From Caenorhabditis elegans (taxonomy: Eukaryota; Nematoda; Chromadorea; Rhabditida; Rhabditidae), in assembly GCF_000002985.6 (NCBI RefSeq), contig NC_003279.8, positions 10,602,001 through 10,666,000 of the forward strand: a stretch of 64,000 nucleotides of DNA. Reading direction: 5' to 3'. Positions 12,401 to 23,394 of this stretch are shown here, one piece after another; positions within the stretch are counted from its first letter, which is position 1, and each line of letters starts with the position of its first letter. Under the pieces are notes generated by a model. That model did no database searches. It saw only the letters and a list, made by a program, of their open reading frames with translations, and was not told the origin of the DNA. The position numbers and the translations under genes are program-made.

Positions 12401-15400
12401 ATTTCAGACATTTCCCACAAGTCATTATTTTCGGAAATAATCGAATCGAATTGGAACATATTCCGATGGAAATTAATGATGACGGAATTTATAAGGTGAG
12501 GCACTAAAACTTTGACATTTTCAAAAATTCAAAGCATTTCCAGATCCGACTCCACGAGTCTGAATGGCGAGTTCGTCACTCTCCAGAGCTCACACTTACC
12601 CGAAAGCAAATGATGGTTGCTCTACAAGACACCCAAGGAATATATATCCGTGGAACCTACACATATCCAGCAAGAGGTGATGCTATCAATATTCAAGAGG
12701 TTTCCCTTGACGTAGCTGTTCCTGAATCAAAGATTGTTGCTGGTCTGTCTACTACAAAAGCGATCGGAGTTGAGAAATGTCTGGGATGTCCACAAGGATA
12801 TACTGGATTATCGTGTCAAAATCCAGAAGTTGGATATTATCGAAAGAAGCATCGAGAGTACTTGAATCAAGCTGATGATATTGCATTGATCGGCTGGAGT
12901 GAACCATGTTCTTGTCATGGACATTCACAGACTTGTAACCCTGATACAAGTGTCTGTACTGATTGTGAACACAATACTTTCGGTGATTTCTGTGAGCACT
13001 GTCTACCTGGATACATTGGAGATGCTCGGGAAGGTGGAGCAAATGCGTGTACAAAGTGTGCATGCCCACTTGTTGAAAATTCATTCAGTGATTCTTGTGT
13101 AGCTGTTGATCATGGTAGAGGATATGTCTGTAATTCTTGTAAACCAGGATACACTGGACAGTACTGTGAGACATGTGTAGCTGGATATTATGGAGATCCG
13201 CAGCACATTGGGGGAACATGTAGTCCGTGTGATTGCCATCCAGATGGATCACTTCACGGAGCATGTAATCCACTTTCTGGGCAGTGTGAATGTAAACCTG
13301 GAGTTACTGGAAGAACTTGTTCCATGTGCCAAGAGAGACATGCATTTATAAATCGAGTATGCACATCTTGTGATCAAGGATGTTATCTTCCATTAATGGA
13401 GACAATGGATACAATGGAAGAACATCTCGGACGACAGAATTTCTCTGGATTAAAGCCAATTCCTTGGAAACGAGTATGGAGAATTGGAAATGAGTCTCAA
13501 GATTTATCAACATTTGTTGGAGGAATTGATAAAGATGGAGAAATTGTTAAGGATAGTAAGTGGGCAAAAGATGCATTTGCACTACTGGACGAGGTTAATT
13601 TCCAAATGGGAAGATCCAATAAATCAGCTGTTTCAATCAAACAATTCACTGGAATCGCTGAACAATTGATCCTAGATGCTCAAATCCATTATGCCAATGC
13701 ATTCAACACTACAAACTTCCTCAAGATGTTCGCAGAGCATGGAGCAACTACTGTAGGTGGAGCAGCACTTGATGGAATGCTTATGGAGGCAGAAGCTCAT
13801 TTAAATGCGACAGTTGAACGGGGAGAATATGTTGAGAAGCGCCTGAATCGGGCACAGCAGGAGCACAAAAAGGCGGAGGAGCTTTTGAAAATGGTCACTG
13901 CTCAGAAGTTGAATGAAACTATTTTCGAGGATTTGAAGAATCGGATTGACGTTTTGGAACAATGGATGAATGATTATAGAGAGACAATTTATGATGTTTC
14001 AAAGAAAGATACAGCTGATGCAGAGAGAATGAGTCTTGTTGTTGGAAAAAGAATTAATAGATATAAGGAAGTATCGAATGAAATTGAAAAATTACGAGTT
14101 GAAGCAGAAGATCAGATTGCTTATTCAAGGAATTCGATTGAAAAAGCAAGATCTGAAGAGTTGATGAATATGTTTGAGGATAAGGAAAAGATCAATATGA
14201 CACTAGCTGAACTGCCAGATTTAGTGGAGCAGTGTCAGAATATTACACTTTTGTGAGTTTTTCATTTAAATGATAACAGAAATATGAATTGATAGAAGAG
14301 TGTAGAAAACTGCCAATTTTGGTATGTTAATCCAATTTTAAAAGGAACAACTTTTTTTTGGCTGGAAAGTTTGAAAAGATCTTCAAACACTACCTAAAAA
14401 ATTAGTTTTTATTTAAAAAATGTTTGAATGAAACAATCTAAAGTCATTCAAACTCTTTTGCAATTTTCTAATTTTCAGGTATTCCCAACTTATTGATGAG
14501 TACGACGAGGAATATGTACAGACTGCAGGCCGTCATGCGGAAAAACTCGAAGTTCAGGCTCAAAAGATTGTTGATCGATTTGTGGACACTCGAACTGAGA
14601 CTGAGAATCCACTGAAAGCATCGCATGCTTATGAGAATATTGTTGAGGCTTTGAAGAATGCGACGGAAGCTGTTGATTCAGCTGCGGAAGCATCGGAAGC
14701 CGTGTCCAAGATGTTAGGGTCGGAAGGATCAGAATCTGGAGATGCGAATGAAGAAAGTTTGAGAAGCCAGTTGGAGAAATTGAAAAATGAAAGTTCATTA
14801 AGCAATGTGGACAATTCGAATGCTGTGAAGATAGTTGAGGAGTTGAAAAAAGAAAAGAAAGATTTGACGGATCGACTGGGACACTTGAATGAGTTGAAGA
14901 CGAGTATTGTAAAAAGATTGGGAGTTATCAAGAATGAAGCATCATCTTGGGATGATAAGCATGATAGAATGCATTCCATTTTGAAGAATGGAGCAAAAAC
15001 AGCTCATGAAAGATCTGCAAATGTTAAGAAAGAATCTGAAGGCATCAAAACAGAAGTGTCAGCAATCAAAGCAGAGGTTGAGAAGCTGATGAACAGTACT
15101 TCGAGTGGAGTTCAAGAGGATATGGAGAAGATTCGAGCATCAAGAACTGGAATGGAGTATGGAGCACAGAAACTGACAAAGGTCAATAAATTGAGTACAG
15201 CTAATCAAGGAAGAACTGATAAGATGGCTAGAAATATTGCAATTCTCAAGGCAAAGATTGAGCAAGCAAGAGAAAAGGCTTATCAGATTAGACTTTCCTT
15301 GAACTCAGGAGAGCGTGGTCTTTGCAAGAGATCTTATATTTCTCCAGCATCTCCATCCCCAGTCAACACTTTCCATGTATCATACCGCCCATTGCAACAA

Positions 15401-18400
15401 GTATCAGATGCAGTTATATTGGTTAGTAAGACAAAAGGTAGAAGAACTCAACCATCAGAACATCTAGCTGTCGAGATTAGAGATAAAAGAGTTGTTGTAC
15501 ATTGGGATATTGGATCTGGAAAGAAGATGATAACAAATAGTCATCCGATTAATTATGTACCATCAAATGATAGAGTTACCTGGTATCATATTGATGTGCT
15601 CAGAATTGGAAACGCCGTTAACTTGACAGTGGCTCTCAAGGAAAGCTATGATGGAGGATTCAAACCTCGAGGTGCTCCAGTTTCAGTTTTCGTTGGAAAC
15701 TCGAAGGATGATAACTCAATCTTTAACACAATTCCTGGAGAAACTACAATTGATGTTGGAACAGATGAAACAGTTGCATCAGATATTGGATTAACGACTC
15801 ATAAATTCAGTGGAATAGTTGGAGGATTGAGAATTGATGAAGTTCCATTGCCACTGTGGTCATTTGAATCAACAACGGGAGAGTGTGAAGGCGCAACATC
15901 TCCACCGAAGACTTCACAGAGAGGCCACCTCTTCAGAGATGGATTTGCAAATGTTTCAATGTCAGTATCAGAAAGAACAATGTCTGCTATCACTGTTATC
16001 TTCAATGCATTCTCTCCAAATGGATTACTGTACTTCCGTGGAAGTGAGGCAAGTGGAGACTTTGTTGCGATCTATTTGAACGATGGAAAGGTTATGTTCA
16101 AAATCAATCTGGGAGGAGGATCCGTAGCTGAGTTGACATCTCAGAATGTATATAATGATGGAAAAGAGCACACAGTGAAGGCAATTCGTACTGGAAGTGA
16201 AATGTATCTTCAAGTCGATTCAGATGCTGATCGTTTTAATACAGTAATCACTGGAGAGAATACTGCATTGAATATTGAAAATGAGAACCATTATGTTGCC
16301 GGAGTCCCTATGACATTGAATAAAGAAGTGTTTGGTGATATCAATTGGAATGGATTTATTGGATGTATTCTTACAGTGAAACCATCCCAAGTTGGAGAAC
16401 TTGACCTTGATCATCCAGAACACTCTCAAGGAAAGACTGATGGATGTTCCCAAGTCTCTGGAGTAACAGACAAAATTATTGGATTCCCGAAACCAGGATA
16501 TCTGATAACAAAGGGAATTTCCATCGATAACAGTTCAACATTTGCCTTCTCATTCCGAACTCGCGAGGAAAATGGAACACTTGTGTATCAATCATCGAAA
16601 CTTCAAAAAGTATCAAAAAGAGATTCAGAGGATGATGGAAAAGGGTACATCGCCTTCTATTTATTCCGTGGTTATCTTGTTCTTCACTTTGGAAAAGATG
16701 CTTCATCGAGAAAGGAAGTTGTGACATTCCGATCATCTCATCCATATAATGATGGACAGGTTCATGCAGTGTTTATGGAAAGAAACGGGAAAATGTGAGT
16801 TTTGAGTTCTAATCTTTTTGATGTTCTGCCTTTGACCCCTATCCGGTGTTTTCGTTTAAATTTTCACTATTAAGGATTTTCAAAAAGTCCATGGAAAAGG
16901 ATCAGTTTGAAAAGTTTTTCAAAATCTATTCTAATCCTAATCTAATTATCCCAAAGTTCATGGCCCGAAGTAGGTGTAATTTGAGCAGATCGACAATTAC
17001 AGAAATGTTCACGGGCTTAAAACTCCCATTGACACCCCTATTTTAAGGAATAGGAAAAAAAACATCAAGTCAGGGGTTTGGAAAGCCTGGAAAATTAAGA
17101 TCCCAAGACTAGGAAAACCAAAGAGGATCAGTGTTAAGAAACCCTAAAAATAGTTGTTCAACAACCTTGATGTGTGATACAATTTTCAGAATCTCCGTGA
17201 AAGTAGACGACAAGGAAATTGGAGACAGTCAATCACTATCTGATGAAACATCAGTTGGCACTACATCTGGACGTCTGATCCTTGGAGGATTCAGTGATGA
17301 TTTGAAACCACCAAACAATGAAATTCCAATCACTTCATTCTTTATCGGATGTATTTCTGATGTATTCCTGAACATGAAACGTGTCTCATTGGCTCCTGAA
17401 AAGCATAATGCTCAAATTGGAATGTGCTCAATGGATGATACGCAAGGATTGTCACCAATTGATGATCCCATCGATGGAAATGGACATAATGGACATCGAA
17501 AGTCTTCGAAATTGAGTTTTGAAGCGACGAATAGAAATTATTATGGTAAATAAAAAAGCTTTAAAATAACAAAATGCAATTTCTTTTTTTTTCAGAAGTG
17601 TCAACCCAATCCTCCCATCTTGTAATGAATCCGAACGGTGAAGAAACTGTAGAAAAAACATGCGAAACATCTCTAGGATCTCTCCAAGGAGCTGTTAGAT
17701 ACGGTCTATCAAAGTCATCACATAGTAGAATCAATTTTGAAGCTCCATATCCAAATATCACAGAGTAAGTTTTCAGGTGGAAAAAAGGTTTTGAAAACAT
17801 TTTGTTAGCGATAGTACATCACTTTATTCTGTACAAAACTCAATCTAAACAAATTTTCAGTTCAGTTTTTCAATGCTTTCAAGGCTCGTAAAAGTTCTCG
17901 AAAAACTGATTTTTGCAGACTTTTGATAATTACTTAAGTTTAAGTGTGTCTAGCAGGCCGGGAGTAAAAATTATTTTAAACTTAAAATATTTAATTTTTC
18001 TGGTTTAATTTAAAACTGAAAATGGTATAAATTCAAAGAGTAAGCTCTATTTCAGAAACAAGTTCATATTTAATACATATTGATACCGTATATTCTCTAT
18101 TAGTGCTGCATATCCAGTAGTACTGCAGTCTCTAATAGTGCTGCATTCAAAAAGGGTCCGAAAAATAGTGCTGCAGTCTCTATTAGTACTGCACCCCATT
18201 TTTATTGAAAGAGTCACTTGTCAGTTTCGATATTTTTGGGTATTTTTTTGTATATTTTTGATGATTTTTTTTATAATTTCCGAAAGTAATAGAATTACTG
18301 GGTCTTTTTGTTACAAAAGTTTGCAATTTTTATGAATTTCTGCTTAAAAATGAGCTTTTGTGACTAAAAACTAGTGATCTATAATTGAAAATAGCCGTTC

Positions 18401-19313
18401 GAAAATTAATTCTGCAGTCTCCAGTAGTACTGCAGTCTCTAATAGTGCTGCACTAAAATAGGGCCTGGAAATTAGTGCTGCATGCACTAATAGAGAACAT
18501 ACGGTAATTGTACTTTTGGGGGAAAAAAATAATGAAAAGCTTTTACTTTATTTGATTTTAAAAAATTTAAATTTTTTTTGGAATTTTTGGTCTAAAAATC
18601 AAAAAAAAAAACACATTCCTGGTGTGTAGGAGTGGGCAAACATTCTGGAAAATTTTTTTAATTTTCTGTTGGAAAAATCTGAATTTTTTTACTGATCTAG
18701 GTTGCTTTCCTTGGAAGTTCATACCGTTCCTAGCAAGGTTCTATAAATTCAATTTTCAGTTTCACCGTCAAACTATCCCTCCAAACCGAAACTTCAAATG
18801 GAATGATTTGGGCTTGGGCCAACTACAAAAACTACACTCGCTACATTTTCCTTGATATAATTGATGGATTCGCAACACTTGAAGTAAAAGGACATAAACA
18901 ACCAAAAATTCTGAAACATTTGGGAAATCGTATAAATGATGGACAATGGCATGACATTACTGTTGAAAAGAAGAATCGATCTTTGAAATTAATAATTGAT
19001 TCACTTGGACCAGTTGAAATGACAGATTGTCCAACACCAAAAGTAATGAAAAAGAGAGTATATGTGGGTGGAGTCATCTCAAGACACAGAAGACAATTTG
19101 GATTGACAACTCCTGGATTAGATGGATGTATTAGAGATTTTGAGGTGAGAAATCATATGGAAAACTTTATTTTTTATATTAATAGTATTTTAGATGAACA
19201 ATAGAATATTCAATAACCTGGATGAACCATCAACTTCCAAGAATGTAATGCCATGCGCCAAAGCATGCAAACTTAAGAGATCATCAAAAAGAAAGCGTAA
19301 TTCGAAAAATTAA
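6493..19313 (+). CDS. lam-3: LAM-3, laminin alpha subunit (alpha1/2 type)
   Basis: A secreted basement-membrane protein, the alpha chain of a laminin trimer. Thirteen exons: 6493-6625, 7324-8035, 8078-8168, 8468-8778, 9209-11726, 11963-12184, 12229-12495, 12544-14252, 14479-16794, 17190-17545, 17596-17764, 18760-19144, 19194-19313; together 3102 codons plus stop, all phases consistent. Order: hydrophobic signal peptide (MRLWLGLLAVSNIALGG); LN domain about residues 45-290; Cys-rich LE repeats; laminin IV domain about 545-715; a second LE run; a second laminin IV domain about 1350-1485; LE repeats; coiled coil about 1697-2262; five LG modules to about 3060; and a basic tail (KRSSKRKRNSKN). Two L4 domains indicate the alpha1/2 class rather than the other nematode alpha chain, EPI-1. 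An RGD tripeptide is at 12673-12681. AATAAA at 19409 is a likely poly(A) signal. Confidence 0.96.
6878..7147. repeat. Foldback element in lam-3 intron 1
   Basis: The left end has CCGTACCCGGTCTCGATGCG followed by GTGCGCCTTTAAAGATTACTGTA; the right end has the inverted counterpart TACAGTACTCTTTAAAGACTC ... CGAGACCTGGTACCG. The inverted arms enclose a short non-coding centre. Related copies are at 27812-28014 and 53364-53620, so this is a multi-copy MITE-like family. Confidence 0.8.
8860..9140. repeat. GTAGGCAGGC-type low-complexity repeat in lam-3 intron 4
   Basis: Many imperfect copies of GTAGGCAGGC(A/G)T and related words are scattered through the intron between exons 8468-8778 and 9209-11726. 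A similar patch occurs at 47890-47985. No coding potential. Confidence 0.6.
18084..18506. repeat. MITE-like element with TACCGTATATTCTCTATTAGT ends
   Basis: The left end TACCGTATATTCTCTATTAG and the right end CTAATAGAGAACATACGGTA are inverted copies. Inside, inverted subrepeats of GTGCTGCA / TACTGCAGTCTC occur near both ends. It lies in the lam-3 intron between 17764 and 18760, which it accounts for much of. Related ends occur at about 20468 and 41304. Confidence 0.8.
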
Positions 19314-19408
19314 ATTTCTATATTTGTAACATTTTCTTCCTGAATTTGAATATGATTCTCAAAAAAGCCCCTTGTTGATTGCCAATTTTAATTTAATTTT
19401 TTTCTTCG

Positions 19409-19414
19409 AATAAA
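19409..19414 (+). promoter_or_regulatory. lam-3 poly(A) signal
   Basis: A canonical AATAAA lies 96 bases after the lam-3 stop codon in AT-rich sequence. Confidence 0.7.
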
Positions 19415-19689
19415 CTATTTTAAATTTAAAAAAAAGTGAGTTTGCACATTTTTTGGAACCAGCTTTTGCTGAAAAAAAATGTGTCCCACGATTTTGAACG
19501 TCGCTCACTGTATCAATTTTCGAAATTCTTTTCTCTCTACATGAAACAATACTACGTCCATTTCAAGCTCTCAAAATCTAACAGCACAGTTTCAAATTCA
19601 AAAACACGAAATGATTGAGAAATAGAGATGCTCTTTTCAGATGGATTACTTTAATTCAATCTCTGCAGCTTTACTTAAACAACGCAGGT

Positions 19690-20400
19690 AGGAGGCAGAT
19701 ACTGTCGATCAGAGCGGAGCATTGAGCTTCACGTAGCCTGGCTGTCAAATTGTTTCAGTTGTCCATCCATGCACCATGTCTCCTCCGCCGTCGACACAGT
19801 AGGGTTTCCAGTCACTTCCAGCTACTTGTTCCAATCCACATCCTGACGTTAATTTCCAATCGATTCAGTTGTACTTCCTGAAATAAACACCAATATGACA
19901 TTATTTGTAAATGTATTGAGGCAAGCCATCTACAAGCTTATGAGTTTAACAACAAACTTACAAAATAGCTCCCACTTTGGAGTTGTCTTCTTTTTCCTCT
20001 GTCTCCTCTATTTATCCTTTGAACGTTTCGTCTTGAGTAGTTTGTCCGGGGGGTTTTTGTGACATATGCCAGTATGAGTATCTGAAAAAAAAGGTTCATA
20101 CTCTCAATACTCAAAAAGCTGTAAACTTTATGTTTTATAACATTTTAAAACATCAGATTTACACCTCTGACCCGCACTCACTTTAATATTCCGTTTGGTT
20201 GAAGTGAACTGGTTTCCAATTCACACACGACTGTAGGTAAATCGGCTCCATCGTCCGAGGTCCACTCGGAGGTTCCTTGCATACTCATATCTTCGTTCAC
20301 AGCATCGGAATTGTTGAATTGGCATCATCTTCCCATCCTTCTTGGCAGACCATTTGTTGAAAAGTTGAAGACTGAACACTATGACTAAAACTACTTGCTC
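19690..20400 (-). pseudogene. Decayed multi-exon gene for a Cys/Trp-rich protein
   Basis: On the minus strand three exon-like blocks keep splice signals and a common phase: one ending at about 20183 (donor AA|GTGAGT, reading ...PTVVCELETSSLQPNG), one at about 19968-20080 (after TTTTTTTTCAG, ending TT|GTAAG), and one from about 19877 down (after TTTATTTCAG, reading SDWKPYCVDGGGDMVHGW). The block upstream of the first shows GKMMPIQQFRCC in a different frame from the rest. Reading through requires passing stop codons in the second and third blocks and a frameshift in the first. Conserved-looking Trp, Cys and Gly residues suggest a former extracellular domain, but I do not recognise the family. 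No intact start codon or full frame is left. It lies 377 bp downstream of lam-3 on the opposite strand. Confidence 0.6.
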
Positions 20401-20467
20401 ATATACCAGTCCTTATCAAGATGTACGTGGTCGTTCAAATAAAAATATTTTTTTAAATTGTTTTCCG

Positions 20468-20897
20468 TATACCGTATATCCTCTATTAGTAAGACGTGCA
20501 AAACTAATTTTCGGACACCTAATTTGATGCAAAACTAATAGAGGGTGCAAAACTAATTTTCAAACAGGTTTTTTCTCATGTTTCCCATTAAGTTATAGCA
20601 AATATCATCAATTTCAGTAACACCTTATGAACCAAAATGGACTAATTAATTCCACTAAATTCTTGTATTGAATATAAAACTTGTGAATCTCATTGCCTTT
20701 TGAAAATTTGATTTGAAACTTGTTAATTTTTTAATCTAAATATTCCTGATTCTGTCATAAATGGTCGTGTTATTTCGTTCTCTAGACCCCTGTGACATCA
20801 ATTATTTGAAAATCTAGTTTTGACTATAGTTTTTAATTGCAAAACGACTTTCGAAGCGAAATTTAACAAATTTCATTTTACCCCCAAGGTATACGGT
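20468..20897. repeat. MITE-like element, same end type as 18084-18506
   Basis: It starts with ATACCGTATATCCTCTATTAG and ends with GTATACGGT in inverted orientation. Inside are repeats of 'GCAAAACTAAT' and 'CTATTAGT'. No coding sequence is seen. Confidence 0.6.
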
Positions 20898-21177
20898 AGA
20901 CAAGTACGCAAACACCAACAACAATATTGCACACATTACACAGAAGTTGCCGACAGTTTGCTAAATCAATGGGATTTTTTTACAGCAGTTTTTCCTTTCT
21001 TCACGATAAATCGTTCTGAAAAAGTAATTAAAATTGTTATTTTAGTGTAAAATTTAAAAATTAAATTATTGTTTTCAAAATGCGCGATTTTAAATATTGC
21101 AATCTTCATTACGTAGGATTTTTCCGCACTTGAATTCTCCAAATGTTCTCGAAATTTATTGAAAAGCTTTAGAAGCC

Positions 21178-22065
21178 ATGAAGTTTCTGGAAAGCTCCGA
21201 AATGGATGTTTTTTCGCAGACACTCGTTACGGGAGCAATCGATTGTGTTATTGATTTCAAGTGAGTCATTTATCTCAATATTAAGAATAAAACAAATCGT
21301 TCAATTTCAGATTAGAAACGTATTCGTCGAAAATGGTTACTAGCGAAAAGAAACAATGGAAATCGAACGATAAATCTGTGATATGGGGTGAACGCCAGCC
21401 TCTAGGATCTTACGAGGAAATGGTGATGAGTGCATCGCCCAGTGTTGGTCACAATCATCGGCTTCGCCATTTATCGGAACGCTCGTGCTCAGGAGGATCA
21501 GACAACGATTTCGACGTGAATGACTACCTGATAAAAGACTCAATTTCGCGAAAGAAATTGTATGATCTGACTCAAGTTCTGAACTGTTCGTTTCCGGATC
21601 ACGATTTCAGTAATGCCAACAGTGAAGCGTTTGCTCTCGTCAATTATTCGGTTAGTAGCTTCTTACAGCTAAATAACATTAACGCGCATGATTTTTCAGG
21701 ACCTGAGCCGTCTCGTTGATATGAAGCTTGAGACAATTGTCAGAGACTATCACGTGAGAAGAGAAGAGCTATGGGGAATTATTGATGAGGCAATTGTGCC
21801 CGGTGACTGTCAAATATACAGGTATTCCGTTTGATTTGAGAGGATATTTTATATAATTTCCATATTTTTCAGCTTCAAGTCCCAATTCGAAGACGATCCG
21901 TTTACCGAAGACGGTTGCATTTGGGCACTTGCCTTCATTTTCTACAACAAAGGACTCAAACGTTTTGTTCTTCTCACAATTCGTTGCCTATCGAAACAAG
22001 CCGACACGTCCATCGAAATTTTCCCCGATTTCAGTGAAGACGAGGCGGAACCACAAGAGAAATAG
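21178..22065 (+). CDS. mafr-1: MAFR-1, Maf1-family repressor of RNA polymerase III
   Basis: Maf1 binds RNA polymerase III and represses tRNA and 5S rRNA synthesis in response to nutrients and stress. Four exons (21178-21260, 21311-21650, 21700-21821, 21873-22065) give 245 residues, near the family's usual length. Visible conserved blocks: the N-terminal FLESSEMDVFSQTL, the central serine-rich stretch expected to be the phosphorylated linker (SERSCSGGSDNDFDVNDYL), and the C-terminal core with ALAFIFYNKGLKRFVLLTIR. The acidic tail FSEDEAEPQEK is typical. The start chosen is the first ATG of the exon, directly before the conserved N-terminal motif. It is followed 405 bp later by archease on the same strand, so an operon is possible. 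The name mafr-1 is recalled for the single C. elegans Maf1. Confidence 0.95.
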
Positions 22066-22470
22066 AGTGCAGATTATTCATGTAGAACGCTTAGAATAGA
22101 CTAATATTCAAGGCGATATAGTATTAGTCTTGCCGGCCAAGCCTCTTTCCCTCTTGTAGTTCTTCTCTTGTAAATAGATTCCATTTCTCATCAATCCTCA
22201 ACCTCCTCCTTCACCTCTCGAGTTCGCATTTAATTTGCCACTTCCCACACACCTACCGCTAGATTAAAGGAACAAATACTTCGATTCTCATTCCTTTTCG
22301 TGGCTCGTAGATATCAATTTTCACAAAAACCGCATCATAAATACATAAAATTGTTTTTTTTAAGTTAATCAAAATCGATTATTTTTTGGTTTCAACCGTT
22401 CTGATATTTTAATCAATTTTTCCTCAAATTTATTTGGTTAAGTTCAGTTTAATTTATTTTCAGTGAAATA

Positions 22471-23274
22471 ATGCCGAGCACATCAATGATCGAAGATCGT
22501 TCTGAGATCGAACGTCGGCGATTCGAATATCTCGATCATCCGGCAGATATTCAACTTCACTCTTGGGGATCCACAATGGAAGAAGCCTTCGAAGCATGCC
22601 TCGTATCAATGTTCGGCTATATGACGGATTTGGCCAAGGTTGATGAGGTAATTTGAAATTGAATTAGATCGCCTCTTGCGCCTTTTAAGAATTTTTCCAC
22701 TTTCCTCTGTTTTGTCTAATTTTTCTTACTTCACTTGAAATATGCTTATGAACATATGAAATTGCAATTTAAATCGATATCTTGTAGAAATTTTAGCTTT
22801 TGTTCGTGTATTCTCTAGTTTTGAAGCTGCTCCCAGAAAAAAGCTCAATTTTTGCCTTCTTGACTTCATTTTCGAACAAAACCCACAATTTCTACAAGAA
22901 ACTGATTAAAATAAAATTTTAATTTTGCATTATTTCAGATGTACGAATTCTACTGGAAAGCTTCTGGCGATAGCTTAGATGGTCTCCTATTTCAGTTTCT
23001 AGACGAAGCGCTCAACTCATTCCACGCTGAACCATGCTTTGTCGCGAAACGGGTTGAAATATTGCGATTTGATAAGAAAAAGTTTGAGGTATTTGATAAA
23101 AAGTTTCTGAAAATTAATCTAAATTCTATTCAGATCGAATTCCGAGGATGGGGAGAATCATTTGATACTTCAAAGCATGAAACAGAGGCTGATATCAAGT
23201 CTCCAACTTATTCAAACATGCAAATCAACGAGAAGCCGGAGAGATGCGATATCTATGTCATTGTTGACATTTGA
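22471..23274 (+). CDS. arch-1: Archease, cofactor of the RtcB tRNA ligase
   Basis: Archease activates the RtcB ligase that joins tRNA exons and, in metazoans, xbp-1 mRNA halves. Exons 22471-22647, 22939-23088 and 23134-23274 give 155 residues, the normal archease size. Diagnostic motifs: [18 protein letters not shown] near the N-terminus, matching the family's DHTADVQLHAWG metal-binding strand, and the C-terminal [10 protein letters not shown] with the terminal aspartate. TTTTCAG precedes the ATG by a few bases and could be a trans-splice acceptor. The helicase gene begins 121 bp after this stop codon, a spacing typical of C. elegans operons. The symbol arch-1 is from memory and less certain than the family. 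Confidence 0.93.
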
Positions 23275-23394
23275 TTTTTATTTTACAACTTCTTTTTCAC
23301 CTTTTCTCGCTTAATTCCTTTGTGATTTGCTTCCGATTATCGTGTCTTTTCCCTTCTGGTTGCTCATAAAATTTGTTAATTTTGCAGGTAAAAA

